64,000 bases of DNA from the NCBI GenBank assembly GCA_964346535.1, contig CAYFUN010000001.1, positions 124,001 through 188,000 of the forward strand, read 5' to 3'. Made by a program: the position numbers and the translations under genes. The DNA comes from Neofamilia sp964346535. GTDB taxonomy: Bacteria > Bacillota > Clostridia > Tissierellales > Peptoniphilaceae. This document shows positions 25,040 to 35,019 of the stretch, piece by piece (the first letter of the stretch is position 1; the number at the start of each line of letters is the position of its first letter). The notes below the pieces were generated by a model that was not told the DNA's origin, searched no databases, and saw only the letters and a list, made by a program, of their open reading frames with translations.

Positions 25040-27510
25040 CTTTTAACTTCCTCCATTATTGATGCTTCAATAATATCGCCTACCTTAAGATCATTAAAGT
25101 CGTCAATACCAATTCCACATTCATAGCCTGTTGCTACTTCTCTAACATCATCTTTAAATCTCTTTAGGGAAGAAACATTTCCTTGGTGGATTATAATATC
25201 ATCTCTTAAAATTTGTACTAAAGAATCTCTAGTAATCTTCCCTGAGATTACATAGCCACCTGCAATAATGCTGCCATTTGGTAATTTGAAGGTGTCTCTA
25301 ACCTCACATCTACCAATGAAGTTCTCTACAAACTCAGGAGCATGCATACCCTTTACAGCATTTTCTAGGTCTTCTATTGCCTTGTAAATTACTGTATAAG
25401 TCCTTATATCAACTTCTTCTTTTTTAGCAAGTTCTAGAGAGTTGTTATTAGGTCTAACATTGAAGCCAATAATTATAGCATCAGATGCTTTGGCTAAAGT
25501 TATATCAGACTCTGTAATTCCTCCAACTGCTGAGTGAATTATGTTGATTTTAACTTCATCTGTAGATAATTTTAGTATTGATTGGCAAACTGCTTCAACA
25601 CTTCCCTTGACGTCTCCTTTAACAACTAAGTTTAAGTCTTTAAGTGATCCTTCCTTAATCTTAGAGAATATATCATCTAAGGATACTTTAGTTGCTCTAA
25701 ATTGCTCTTCTTTTTCTCTTTCGTGAACTGTTTCAGCAAAAGTACGAGCTGATTTTTCATCTTTAAAGACATATAGAAGATCACCAGCATTTGGAACTTC
25801 AGATAATCCCTGAATTTCTACAGCCATTGAAGGACCAGCTTTTTTAACATTTTTACCCTTGTCATTTGTCATTGCCCTAATTCTACCTGATGAAGAGCCA
25901 GACGCAACATTGTCTCCAACTTTTAAAGTACCATTTTGGACTAAAACAGTTGCAACTGGGCCACGTCCAACATCAAGTTGAGCTTCTATTACTGAGCATA
26001 CAGCTTCTCTATTAGGATTAGCTTTAAGTTCTAAAACTTCAGCTACTAATAAAACCATTTCTAATAGTTCATCAATACCTTCGCCTGTCTTTGCAGAAAC
26101 TGGAACCATAATCGTATCTCCGCCCCAGTCTTCAGCTAGAATATTTTGTTCTGCTAATTCTTGCTTAACTCTTTCAGGATTAGCTGTAGGTTTATCAATT
26201 TTATTTATAGCAACAATTATTGGAACACCAGCAGATTTAGAGTGAGAAATAGCTTCTATAGTTTGAGGCATAACTCCATCGTCTGCTGCAACAACTAAGA
26301 TGGCTATATCTGTTACTTGAGCGCCTCTCATTCTCATTGTTGTAAAGGCTTCGTGTCCAGGTGTGTCTAAAAATGTTATTTTTTCGTCTCCAGACCTTAC
26401 TGTGTATGCTCCTATGTGTTGGGTAATTCCACCTGCTTCACCTGCAGTAACTTTTGTAGATTTGATTTTATCAAGTAGGGATGTCTTTCCATGGTCAACA
26501 TGGCCCATTACTGTAACAACAGGTGCTCTTTTAACTAAATCTTCTTCTTTATCTTCATGATCTAGATCAAACAATTCTTCAACTGGAACTTCTACTTCAG
26601 GTTCAGGTTTTTCAATTTCTATTCCCATTTCTAAAGCAAGTAAGTCTACTACATCTTCGTCTAAATTTTGGTTAATAGTCGCCATAACTCCTAGACCCAT
26701 TAATTTAGTAATAACTTCAGATGTTGTTGATTCTATAGCCTCACTAAATTCTTTAACACTAATTGGGAAAGTAACCTTGTAGACCTTATCTTTCTCGACT
26801 TTATCTTCTTTTTTTGCAGCTTTCTTTTGCTTGCTAACAGTATTTCCTGTCTTCTTTGTAAGGTCTCTTTTAAAGTGTTTTATTTCATTTTCATCACTAT
26901 AAAACTTATTTTCTCTTTTAGATTGTTTTTGCTTTTGCTTAGACTTAGAAAGTTTTTTATTGCTTTTATCCTTGTTTGGTTCTAAGTCTTCTATAGGACT
27001 TTCCTCTTGTTGGAATCTATTGTTAGACTTTTTATGGTTTTTGTCCTTGCTAAAAGAAGAGTTGTCGTTAGGTTTTTGTGAAAATTTCTTTCCTTTACGG
27101 TCTCTATTTTCTATATTTGATTTTTCTTTATCTTGTTTACTCTTAGCTTGTTTGTCTGGAGTTTTTTCTACTGTTTTATTTTTATCTTTCTTTTCTTCCA
27201 TAGCAGCTTTGCTCTTTGATTCTTCTTTAAGCTTTTCTTCTCTTTTTATTTCTTCTAATTTTTGTTTTTCTTCAGCTTCTTTTGTAAGCTTCTTTTCAAT
27301 TTCTTCAATATTTACCCTAGGATTTGCCTTCTTTTTAGACTTTGTGTCTTTAGGGCTATTGTTGGCGTTAATAGCATCTTTAATTTTTTTGGCTTCATCA
27401 TCAGTTAGGGTTGACATAGAGTTGGCTATATCAATATCTAATTCTTTTCCTATTCTAACAACCTCTCTGTTGTCTAATTTTAAATTTCTTGCAAGCTCAT
27501 GTACTCTCAA
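25036..27510 (-). CDS. infB: Translation initiation factor IF-2
   Basis: GTPase that places fMet-tRNA on the 30S subunit. The frame starts at 27525, but that codon abuts the ribosome site; CCTCC at 27519-27523 points to TTG 27510 with an 8-bp gap, giving 824 residues. The N-terminal IF2-N helix (RVHELARNLKLDN) is followed by a Lys/Glu/Ser-rich low-complexity linker (about 55-245) and a second IF2-N. The G domain shows GHVDHGKT (336-343), DTPGH and NKID, then domains II-IV. It overlaps rbfA by 4 bp. Confidence 0.97.
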   Translation of the reverse strand: MRVHELARNLKLDNREVVRIGKELDIDIANSMSTLTDDEAKKIKDAINANNSPKDTKSKKKANPRVNIEEIEKKLTKEAEEKQKLEEIKREEKLKEESKSKAAMEEKKDKNKTVEKTPDKQAKSKQDKEKSNIENRDRKGKKFSQKPNDNSSFSKDKNHKKSNNRFQQEESPIEDLEPNKDKSNKKLSKSKQKQKQSKRENKFYSDENEIKHFKRDLTKKTGNTVSKQKKAAKKEDKVEKDKVYKVTFPISVKEFSEAIESTTSEVITKLMGLGVMATINQNLDEDVVDLLALEMGIEIEKPEPEVEVPVEELFDLDHEDKEEDLVKRAPVVTVMGHVDHGKTSLLDKIKSTKVTAGEAGGITQHIGAYTVRSGDEKITFLDTPGHEAFTTMRMRGAQVTDIAILVVAADDGVMPQTIEAISHSKSAGVPIIVAINKIDKPTANPERVKQELAEQNILAEDWGGDTIMVPVSAKTGEGIDELLEMVLLVAEVLELKANPNREAVCSVIEAQLDVGRGPVATVLVQNGTLKVGDNVASGSSSGRIRAMTNDKGKNVKKAGPSMAVEIQGLSEVPNAGDLLYVFKDEKSARTFAETVHEREKEEQFRATKVSLDDIFSKIKEGSLKDLNLVVKGDVKGSVEAVCQSILKLSTDEVKINIIHSAVGGITESDITLAKASDAIIIGFNVRPNNNSLELAKKEEVDIRTYTVIYKAIEDLENAVKGMHAPEFVENFIGRCEVRDTFKLPNGSIIAGGYVISGKITRDSLVQILRDDIIIHQGNVSSLKRFKDDVREVATGYECGIGIDDFNDLKVGDIIEASIMEEVKR

Positions 27511-27529
27511 ATACAACACCTCCAAAGTG

Positions 27530-27793
27530 TTATTCTTCTATAACTTTATTTAATTCATCATAAATTTCCTTATTAATTTTACATTTTAAACTACGTTCTA
27601 ATTCTTTGTTAGTAAAAGCTTTTTCTAGGCAGCTAGAATCTTTATGAATGTAGACTCCCCTGCCATTTGCCTTACCACTTTCATCAATAAAAATATTGTC
27701 GGTTTTATCCTTAACAATGCGAATAAGGTCATTTTTTTCAGCGCTTTCTTTACAACCAACACATTTTCTAATTGGAATCTTTTTAGCTTTCAT
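27530..27793 (-). CDS. ylxR: YlxR family RNA-binding protein (RnpM)
   Basis: An 87-residue protein with the family signature RKCVGCKE near the N-terminus and GRGVYIHKDSSCLEKA, residues that form the conserved basic pocket. YlxR homologues were reported to bind and modulate the RNase P RNA and to affect transcription. It sits between nusA and infB as usual, but the L7Ae-like ylxQ that normally comes next is missing. Confidence 0.92.
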   Translation of the reverse strand: MKAKKIPIRKCVGCKESAEKNDLIRIVKDKTDNIFIDESGKANGRGVYIHKDSSCLEKAFTNKELERSLKCKINKEIYDELNKVIEE

Positions 27794-27800
27794 AGATCAC

Positions 27801-29129
27801 CTAAATTTGGTCCTCTTCTTTGTCTAAAGAACTATCATTTTCTACAAGTTCACGACCATTATCTGTATCTAAATTAATTCCTTCAAGATCAATTTCAGAT
27901 TCTAAAGCTAAGTTATCTTCATTGACAATATCAGAAGAATCACTTTCACTTGAGTACATGCTATCTAGACTATCTAAATCTTCAATAGAGACACCTGTAG
28001 GATGATTGTCATCGTACTTAATTTCTTCTTCATAAGTCATGTTCATAAGATTATTTAGCTCTTCTTGTTCTTCTTCAGATAAGCTTTCATAGTATTCATC
28101 AAACTGACTTTCTGATTTTATATCTATTTTCCAATTTGTAAGTTTAGCTGCTAGTCTAGCGTTTTGTCCTTCCTTACCAATAGCTAATGAAAGTTGATAG
28201 TCAGGAACAATTACTAAAGCTGATTTTTCTTTTTCATTTACAACTACTTCAACAACCTTTGAAGGTGAAAGAGCATTTGCAATAAAGTATCTAATTCTCT
28301 TGTCATAAATAACTATGTCGATTTTTTCATCATCTATCTCATCTACTATAGCTTTTACCCTTGAACCCTTATATCCAACACAAGCACCAAGTGGGTCTAC
28401 TTCTTCATTTTTTGAATAAACTGCAATTTTTGTCCTAGAGCCTGCTTCTCTTGCAATAGAATAAATTTCTACAGTTCCCTCTTGAATTTCTGGTATTTCT
28501 AGTTCAAATAATCTTTTTATTAAAGATGGATGAGACCTAGATAATATTATTTGCGGTCCCTTGGTTGTCTTCTTAACCTCTAAAACATAAAGTTTTATCC
28601 TATCTCCAGGCTGATAATTAACTCCTTCAATTTGTTCTGATGGAGGTAAAATTGCCTCGGTTTGCCCAAGATCAAAGTAAATTACATTTCTATTTATTCT
28701 TTGAATTACTCCGGTAATTAGTTCATTTTCCTTGTCAATATAATTATTATAAATTACATCTCTTTCAGCATCTTTAATTCTTTGAATAACAACTTGTTTG
28801 GCTGTTTGAGCTGCTATTCTACCAAATTTTGAAGGGGTAATTTCTTTTAAATAAGTATCTCCTACGTTATAAACTTGGTCAATTTCCTTGGCTGTTTTAA
28901 TGTCAATTTCTTTACTAGCATCTACTACTTCTTCTACAATATCAAATTCAGCAAATACTTTTATATCGCCATTTTCTTTATTAATTTTTACAATAGCATT
29001 TTGGCTGGTTCCATAATTTTTCTTATAACTTGATACTAAGGCAGCTTCAAGAGCTTCAAAAATTACATCTGGTGAAATTCCTTTTTCCTTAGTAATTTGG
29101 TCTAAAGCCAACAGAAAATCTTTGTTCAA
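27801..29129 (-). CDS. nusA: Transcription termination/antitermination factor NusA
   Basis: Binds RNA polymerase and nascent RNA, promoting pausing and intrinsic termination. The protein is 442 residues. N-terminal polymerase-binding domain, S1 domain (VITGVIQRINRNVIYFDLG) and two KH domains (DPLGACVGYKGSRVKAI and LAIGKEGQNARLAAKLT) are clear. An acidic ~90-residue tail rich in Asp/Glu/Ser extends beyond the Bacillus length. The start is TTG 29129 behind GGAGG. The operon leader has an attenuator, a plausible NusA feedback target. Confidence 0.95.
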   Translation of the reverse strand: MNKDFLLALDQITKEKGISPDVIFEALEAALVSSYKKNYGTSQNAIVKINKENGDIKVFAEFDIVEEVVDASKEIDIKTAKEIDQVYNVGDTYLKEITPSKFGRIAAQTAKQVVIQRIKDAERDVIYNNYIDKENELITGVIQRINRNVIYFDLGQTEAILPPSEQIEGVNYQPGDRIKLYVLEVKKTTKGPQIILSRSHPSLIKRLFELEIPEIQEGTVEIYSIAREAGSRTKIAVYSKNEEVDPLGACVGYKGSRVKAIVDEIDDEKIDIVIYDKRIRYFIANALSPSKVVEVVVNEKEKSALVIVPDYQLSLAIGKEGQNARLAAKLTNWKIDIKSESQFDEYYESLSEEEQEELNNLMNMTYEEEIKYDDNHPTGVSIEDLDSLDSMYSSESDSSDIVNEDNLALESEIDLEGINLDTDNGRELVENDSSLDKEEDQI

Positions 29130-29131
29130 TT

Positions 29132-29587
29132 TTATTTACCTCCGAAATCTATATATTGTCTCATTAAAGAAATATCTTCTATAGGTATTCCTATGGTATC
29201 TTCTTCAATTTGTAAAAATATTTCTTTTTCGTTGTAGTCAGTTAATTTTCCAATAAATTCTTTCTTGTTATTCATTTTTTTGTATAAACGAACCTCTACA
29301 TCATTATCTATATTTCTTCTATAATCATCTGCAGTTTTAAGCTTTCGATCTAAACCTGGCGAAGCAACTTCAATTCGATAATCATTTTCGAAATATTCAT
29401 CTAAATTTATTTCATTGTCAACTGCTCTTGAAATTAAAGTACAGTCCTCTAGGTTGATGCCTTCTTTCTTGTAAATTATTATTTCAAATAAAGCTGGATT
29501 TTTCTCTTTTATATTAAGTTCAACTAATTCAAAATCATATGACTCTACAAGATTTTTTATTTTTTCTTCTAATTTTCTCTTGTCCAT
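29132..29587 (-). CDS. rimP: Ribosome maturation factor RimP
   Basis: Assists 30S assembly. The 151 residues show DCTLISRAVDNEI, YRIEVASPGLDRKL and a C-terminal SH3-like domain. The frame is open to 29641, but that reads through a terminator hairpin; AAAGGAGG before ATG 29587 is the likely site. First gene of the nusA-infB operon. Confidence 0.95.
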   Translation of the reverse strand: MDKRKLEEKIKNLVESYDFELVELNIKEKNPALFEIIIYKKEGINLEDCTLISRAVDNEINLDEYFENDYRIEVASPGLDRKLKTADDYRRNIDNDVEVRLYKKMNNKKEFIGKLTDYNEKEIFLQIEEDTIGIPIEDISLMRQYIDFGGK

Positions 29588-29605
29588 TTCTACCTCCTTT
29601 AATTT

Positions 29606-29638
29606 CAAAAAATTGAGAGTGGCTTTCACCACTCTCAA
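29606..29638 (-). terminator. Attenuator-like intrinsic terminator in the rimP-nusA leader
   Basis: Perfect 10-bp stem TTGAGAGTGG/CCACTCTCAA (minus strand) followed by TTTTTT. It lies downstream of the promoter at 29666-29694 and only about a dozen bases before the rimP ribosome site, so initiating polymerase must read through it to express the operon. It may also end polC transcripts. Confidence 0.8.
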
Positions 29639-29665
29639 CAATAACTCTCTCTTTAATATACTTAT

Positions 29666-29694
29666 ATATTACCATTTTTCATTTGAAATATCAA
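29666..29694 (-). promoter_or_regulatory. Promoter of the rimP-nusA-infB operon
   Basis: TTGATA (29694-29689), 17-bp spacer, TAATAT (29671-29666) with a TGG extension. It sits in the polC-rimP gap; predicted start is near 29659. Confidence 0.8.
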
Positions 29695-29716
29695 GGATTT
29701 CCAGTATTTAAAGCAA

Positions 29717-32700
29717 TTAAAATAATGATATTTGATTTGTGTCATCTAATTTAGATAGAACACCAGTTTCCTTTAAATACTCAACTACTTTTTTAGACAA
29801 TTTTGTTTTCTTAATAAGATCTTCAATTGACAAAAATTCTTCTTTTTCTCTAGCTTCAACTATTGAATTTGCTACTCCTTCTCCTAAACTTGGAACTGTA
29901 ACAAATGGAGGAATAATTTCATTGTCAATTAAAGTAAATTTTGTAGCTTGAGACTTATACAAATCTAACTTTCCTAATTTGCAAGACCTGGCATACATTT
30001 CTAAAGCAATATCATAGATTGGTAAATCTCCTTCTTCTTTTTTAGAAATTTTTTCAGCTGATTTTAAGCTTTGGATTTTCTTCTTAATTGCATCTGGACC
30101 TTTTGCTATTGTTTCTAGGTCAAAATTAGAAAGTTTCATACTTAAAAATGTTGCATAGAAGGCTTCTGGATAATAAACCTTATAATAAGCAAGTCTAACT
30201 GACATTGTTACATACGCAACAGCGTGGGCCTTTGGAAACATGTATTTGATTTTTTTCAAAGAATCAATATACCAATCAGGTAAAGGAAGTTTTGAAATTA
30301 TTTCTTCCTCTTCTTCTGTTAGGCCTTTTCCCTTTCTAACTTTTTCCATTGTAAAGAAAGAGAATTTTTTATCAGCTCCAGCCCTTATTAGGTCCTGCAT
30401 TATATCTTCTCTAGTTGAAATTACGTCTTTTAATTCTGCTCTTCCAGAATTTACTAACTCTTCAGCATTATTAGTCCAAACATCAGTGCCATGTGAAAGT
30501 CCTGAAATTCTAACTAATTCTGCAAAAGTTGTTGGCTTAGTTGACTTTAACATCTTTTGGACAAAATTTGTTCCAAATTCTGGAATCCCAAGTGTACCCA
30601 TATCAATGTCAAAAATATTTCTATCTAGATTTAGTGCATCAGCATTAGAAAACAAAGATATAACCTTTGCGTCATTTAAAGGAACTTTTAAAAAATCTGT
30701 ATCTGTTAAACTTTCAATCATCTTTATCATAGTTGGAACATCATGGCCTAGGATATCAAGTTTTAAAATAGTAGAAGATATGGCATTGTAATCATAGTGG
30801 GTAGTTGTAACATCACTATTTTTGTCATTGGCAGGTCTTTGAATTGGAGAAAAGTCATGGATGTCCTTATAGTCAGGAACGATCATTATCCCTCCAGCAT
30901 GTTGACCTGTAGTTCTTTTTATTCCAACCAAAGATTTAGCATATCTTTCTGTTTCAGCTTTTGAAAAATTTGTATTAGTTTCCTCAATAAATTTTAAAAC
31001 ATAACCATAAGCAGTTTTTTCTGCAATTGTTCCAATTGTTCCAGCTCTAAAAACTTTTCCCTTCCCGAAAAGTTCTTCTGTATACTTGTGGGCCTGGCTT
31101 TGATATTCTCCTGCAAAGTTTAAGTCAATATCAGGTTCCTTATCTCCGTCAAAGCCTAAGAATACTTCAAAAGGAATTTCATCTCCATATCTATTTAATT
31201 GCTCACCACACTTAGGGCAAGTTTTTTCAGGCAAGTCATTACCTGAATAAACTTTCATTTTTTCTGTATCAATAAATTCTGAGTACTGACACTTTGGACA
31301 AGAATAATGAGGAGGAAGTGGATTTACTTCAGTTATTCCACACATTGTTGCTACTAAACTTGAACCAACTGATCCTCTTGAACCTACCTGATATCCGTCT
31401 TCGTTGGCCTTTTTTACTAATTTTTGGGCTATAATATATAAAACTGAATATCCATTTTTTATTATTGAATTTAGTTCAACTTCAAGACGATTTGCTATAA
31501 GTTCTGGCAAGTCTTCTCCATAAACTTCGTGGGCTTTTTTATAGGTTATTTCCCTTAACATTTTATCTGAGCCTTCAATTATTGGAGGATAGGTTCCATC
31601 TGGTATAGGTTTCATATCTTCACAAAGGTCAGCTATCTTCTTAGGGTTTTTTATAACTACTTCAACTGCTCTTGCATTTAAATAAGAAAATTCTTCTAAC
31701 ATCTCATCAGTTGTTAAAAATGAGTAGTCATTATCGTACTCGTCTCTATTTAAACTTAGGCCGTGTTTTAAAATCTTCCTAGACATTCTACTTTCCTTGT
31801 CTAAGTAATGAACGTCTCCAGTTGCTACGACTAATTTATTAAGTTTATCTCCTAGGGAAATAATTTTTTTATTTAATTTTATTAAGTCTTCTTCATCAGA
31901 AAAATATTCTGGTATTAAATTAAGATTATTTTTATTTGGTTGAATTTCTAAATAATCATAGTAACTAGCAATATCTTCAATCCTATCGTCAGAAAAGTCC
32001 TTTAAAATTGCTTGTTGGACTTCTCCATCTTGGCAGGCTGGTGATACTAAAAGGCCATCCCTATGTTTGTCTAAAACAGATTTAGGAACTCTTGGCATGT
32101 AATTAAAATATTCTATGTGAGATTTTGAAACGACTTGGTAAATGTTTTTTAATCCTTCTAAGTTTTTTGCTAACAAAATAGCATGAAAACTTTGCCCTGT
32201 TTCCTTTTTCCTCTTCTTGATTAAGCCTTGTATGTTATCAATAGATGAAGAAAAAGAATTTGAATCTAGGTTTTCATCTAAAAGTCTTATAAAGACTTCA
32301 CCTGTTGCTCTAGCATCATCAACTGCCCTGTGGGCATTTTCTAAAGATACTCCTAATCTCTTTGCAACATTTCCTAGACTGTGACTTCTAACATTCGGAT
32401 AAAAAATTCTAGAAAGTTCTAAGGTGTCAATATAAGGTTTTTCAAAATCAATGCCTATTTTTTTAAAGTTGTTCTTTAAAAAAGCCATGTCAAAGTTAGC
32501 ATTATGGGCGACCATAATAGAATCTTCTATAAAAGAATAAAAGTCTGGCAAAACCTCTTCTATTGTCGGTTTATCTACTAACATTGAGTCTGTTATATTA
32601 GTTAATTCAATTATCTCTTGAGAAAGTTTTCTTTTTGGATTAATTAATACATTGAAACTGTCTATGATTTCTCCCTCTTTAATTTTCACAGCACCAATTT

Positions 32701-33943
32701 CAATTACATTGTCATGCCTAGCTGAAAATCCAGTTGTCTCTACGTCAAATACAACAAAGTTATTTAAGTTATCAGTTAATTTATTTGAGTTTTTGATTAT
32801 CTTTTCATAGTCGTCAACAAGATAAACCTCAAGGCCGTAGAGAATTTTTATATTATTGTCTTTTCCAGCCCTAGCTGCTTCAGGATATGCTTGGACAACA
32901 CTATGGTCTGTTATAGCTATGGCTTCATGGCCCCAGGCTGCAGCCCTTTTTATAAGACTAGTTGGATCTGTCATTCCATCTTGAGCACTCATATTAGTGT
33001 GAGCATGAAGTTCAATTCTCTTTTCCTCACCTAGGTCCTTTCTTGGACTTAGCTTGTAAAATTCAAAGTATTTTGCTTCAACTAGGGGTGAATTATCAAA
33101 GTTATCAAAGGTATATTTTCCATATACTTTTATTCCCATTCCTTCTTTAACATTGTCTTTAAAATATTGAGCCTTGTCTTTTTCTAAGAATTTTTTTAAA
33201 TAAGTTGATTCAGTATAATCAGAAAAATAGATATAAATAATTTCCTTGTTTTTTTTTGCTATTTCTTTAAAGTCAACTTTGAAAACTTCTCCTTCTATAT
33301 ATACATCTCCATATTGATTTGCTAAGTCACAAATTTTGCAGGTTTCAACTTCTTTTTTTGGTGCTTTTCCAAAGCTTAAATCTAAATTTTCAACTTTGTT
33401 TTCTGTTTTGTCAAAGGACTTTTTGGCTTTTGGTATTTGACTAATTTGTTTGATGCCTATATGGTTTTCTTCTTGTTTGATTTTTTCTAAATAATTGTCA
33501 ACGTCAGAATCCTTATTTACTACTTTATATTCAAATTCGTAAGAAAATTTTTGACAGAGACTTCTTATTTTTTTTTCATCTTCAGCTTCTATTGGCTTAT
33601 AAAAGTTTCCAATTATTTTATTCTCTTGCTCTTTTAAAAAATAATTTAATTTTTCTATTTTTAAAAAAGATGTAATATAATTACTTACTTCTTCAATTAT
33701 ATTTACATCTTCCTCATCAATAATTTCTAATTGTATGTCTAAAATTCCTAAGTTTTCAGAAAAACAGCCTTTAATTAATTCCTTCTCATCGCCAGTTAAA
33801 ACTAGGCCTTTGTCTAAAAATAAAACTACTACTGATTTAGCTTCTTCTTTAAATATTTTAAGCTCTTTAAAATAAACCCCTTCCCATTTTTTTTCTAAAG
33901 TAGGAAAGATTTTATTTAAAGATAATAGATTTGTTTTTTGCAT
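29717..33943 (-). CDS. polC: DNA polymerase III alpha subunit, PolC type
   Basis: Replicative polymerase with proofreading activity, typical of low-GC Gram-positives. ATG 33943 with AGGTG upstream is preferred over ATG 33955, giving 1408 residues. N-terminal domain about 1-200, OB fold about 205-300, PHP domain from about 312 (IELHAHTNMSAQDG) interrupted by the DnaQ-like exonuclease (FVVFDVETTGFSARHDNVIEIGA, about 398). A four-Cys zinc site (CPKCQ, CPKCGEQ) and the palm motif DKEPDIDLNFAGEYQ follow. It ends the uppS-cdsA-rseP-ispG-polC run. Confidence 0.98.
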   Translation of the reverse strand: MQKTNLLSLNKIFPTLEKKWEGVYFKELKIFKEEAKSVVVLFLDKGLVLTGDEKELIKGCFSENLGILDIQLEIIDEEDVNIIEEVSNYITSFLKIEKLNYFLKEQENKIIGNFYKPIEAEDEKKIRSLCQKFSYEFEYKVVNKDSDVDNYLEKIKQEENHIGIKQISQIPKAKKSFDKTENKVENLDLSFGKAPKKEVETCKICDLANQYGDVYIEGEVFKVDFKEIAKKNKEIIYIYFSDYTESTYLKKFLEKDKAQYFKDNVKEGMGIKVYGKYTFDNFDNSPLVEAKYFEFYKLSPRKDLGEEKRIELHAHTNMSAQDGMTDPTSLIKRAAAWGHEAIAITDHSVVQAYPEAARAGKDNNIKILYGLEVYLVDDYEKIIKNSNKLTDNLNNFVVFDVETTGFSARHDNVIEIGAVKIKEGEIIDSFNVLINPKRKLSQEIIELTNITDSMLVDKPTIEEVLPDFYSFIEDSIMVAHNANFDMAFLKNNFKKIGIDFEKPYIDTLELSRIFYPNVRSHSLGNVAKRLGVSLENAHRAVDDARATGEVFIRLLDENLDSNSFSSSIDNIQGLIKKRKKETGQSFHAILLAKNLEGLKNIYQVVSKSHIEYFNYMPRVPKSVLDKHRDGLLVSPACQDGEVQQAILKDFSDDRIEDIASYYDYLEIQPNKNNLNLIPEYFSDEEDLIKLNKKIISLGDKLNKLVVATGDVHYLDKESRMSRKILKHGLSLNRDEYDNDYSFLTTDEMLEEFSYLNARAVEVVIKNPKKIADLCEDMKPIPDGTYPPIIEGSDKMLREITYKKAHEVYGEDLPELIANRLEVELNSIIKNGYSVLYIIAQKLVKKANEDGYQVGSRGSVGSSLVATMCGITEVNPLPPHYSCPKCQYSEFIDTEKMKVYSGNDLPEKTCPKCGEQLNRYGDEIPFEVFLGFDGDKEPDIDLNFAGEYQSQAHKYTEELFGKGKVFRAGTIGTIAEKTAYGYVLKFIEETNTNFSKAETERYAKSLVGIKRTTGQHAGGIMIVPDYKDIHDFSPIQRPANDKNSDVTTTHYDYNAISSTILKLDILGHDVPTMIKMIESLTDTDFLKVPLNDAKVISLFSNADALNLDRNIFDIDMGTLGIPEFGTNFVQKMLKSTKPTTFAELVRISGLSHGTDVWTNNAEELVNSGRAELKDVISTREDIMQDLIRAGADKKFSFFTMEKVRKGKGLTEEEEEIISKLPLPDWYIDSLKKIKYMFPKAHAVAYVTMSVRLAYYKVYYPEAFYATFLSMKLSNFDLETIAKGPDAIKKKIQSLKSAEKISKKEEGDLPIYDIALEMYARSCKLGKLDLYKSQATKFTLIDNEIIPPFVTVPSLGEGVANSIVEAREKEEFLSIEDLIKKTKLSKKVVEYLKETGVLSKLDDTNQISLF

Positions 33944-33961
33944 TATATTACACACCTATAA

Positions 33962-35008
33962 TCAATCCTCTAAATTAATAATTTCTATTAGCCTGTTAAT
34001 TAAGTCTTCCTCAGAGACTCTGTCAATTATTTTTCCTTTTTTAAAGATTATTCCCTCTTTGTTTTTTCCAGTAATGCCAAAATCAGCTTCTCTAGCTTCT
34101 CCTGGACCATTTACTACACAGCCCATAACAGCAATCTTGTAGTTTCCCTTAATTTCATCTATTCTATCTTCTAACTCATTAACCATTTGGATTAAATCAA
34201 TATCAGTTCTTGCACAAGTTGGACAAGAAACTATTTCAACGCCGAAGGTCCTTAAGTTTAATGATTGGAGAATTTGTTTGGCTACTTTAATTTCTTCAAG
34301 AGGATTGTCGCTTAAAGAAACTCTAATTGTATCGCCTATACCCATATAAAGAAGGCTGCCTATGCCAATAGCTGATTTAATTGATCCTCTTAATAGCCCT
34401 CCAGCTTCAGTAACTCCTAAATGAAGAGGATAGTCGCATTTTTCCCTAAATAAAATGTTGCTATCAATATTCATCCTAGGATCACTGGCTTTAATGGATA
34501 CTTTGGTATTATAAAAATTATTTTTTTCTAAGGTTTCTATTTCTTCCAGGGCAGATTCTACAAGAGAATTTTTATTTACGCCAGCATACTTATCGATAAT
34601 CTTTTTTGAAATTGAGCCAGAGTTGACACCTATTCTAATAGGGATATTGTAAAATTTACAAGCTTCTACAACTTCTTTAACTTTAAGCTCACTTCCAATA
34701 TTTCCAGGGTTTATTCTAATACAGTCTGCTCCATTTTTTGCAGCCATTAAGGCAAGCTTATAATCAAATTGAATATCAACAATTAGTGGAATAGTAATAT
34801 TTGCTTTAATTTTTTTTAAGGCCAAGGCGTCTTCATAATCAGATACTGCAACTCTAATAAGTTCACAGCCTACTTCTTCTAAATCTTTTATTTGCTTAAT
34901 AGTTCCTTTGAAATCTTTAGTCTTTGTGTTGGTCATTGATTGAATTGTAATTGGATTATCTCCGCCAATTTTTACATCGCCAACAGTAATAACTTTGCTT
35001 TTTTTCAT
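33962..35008 (-). CDS. ispG: 4-hydroxy-3-methylbut-2-en-1-yl diphosphate synthase IspG (GcpE)
   Basis: [4Fe-4S] enzyme converting MEcPP to HMBPP in the MEP isoprenoid pathway. The 348 residues match the short bacterial form. It shows GGDNPITIQSMTNTKT at the start, IRINPGNIG, and the cluster ligands in CPTCARTD and VMGCVVNGPGEA. Upstream is rseP and downstream polC. The MEP gene dxr, usually found between cdsA and rseP, is not here. Confidence 0.97.
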   Translation of the reverse strand: MKKSKVITVGDVKIGGDNPITIQSMTNTKTKDFKGTIKQIKDLEEVGCELIRVAVSDYEDALALKKIKANITIPLIVDIQFDYKLALMAAKNGADCIRINPGNIGSELKVKEVVEACKFYNIPIRIGVNSGSISKKIIDKYAGVNKNSLVESALEEIETLEKNNFYNTKVSIKASDPRMNIDSNILFREKCDYPLHLGVTEAGGLLRGSIKSAIGIGSLLYMGIGDTIRVSLSDNPLEEIKVAKQILQSLNLRTFGVEIVSCPTCARTDIDLIQMVNELEDRIDEIKGNYKIAVMGCVVNGPGEAREADFGITGKNKEGIIFKKGKIIDRVSEEDLINRLIEIINLED

Positions 35009-35019
35009 TTTAACCTACT

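Noticed and set aside
26960..27553. 197-codon hydrophobic-looking + strand ORF
   Set aside because: It is the antisense of the Lys/Glu-rich infB linker, which gives Ser/Phe/Leu-rich shadow frames.
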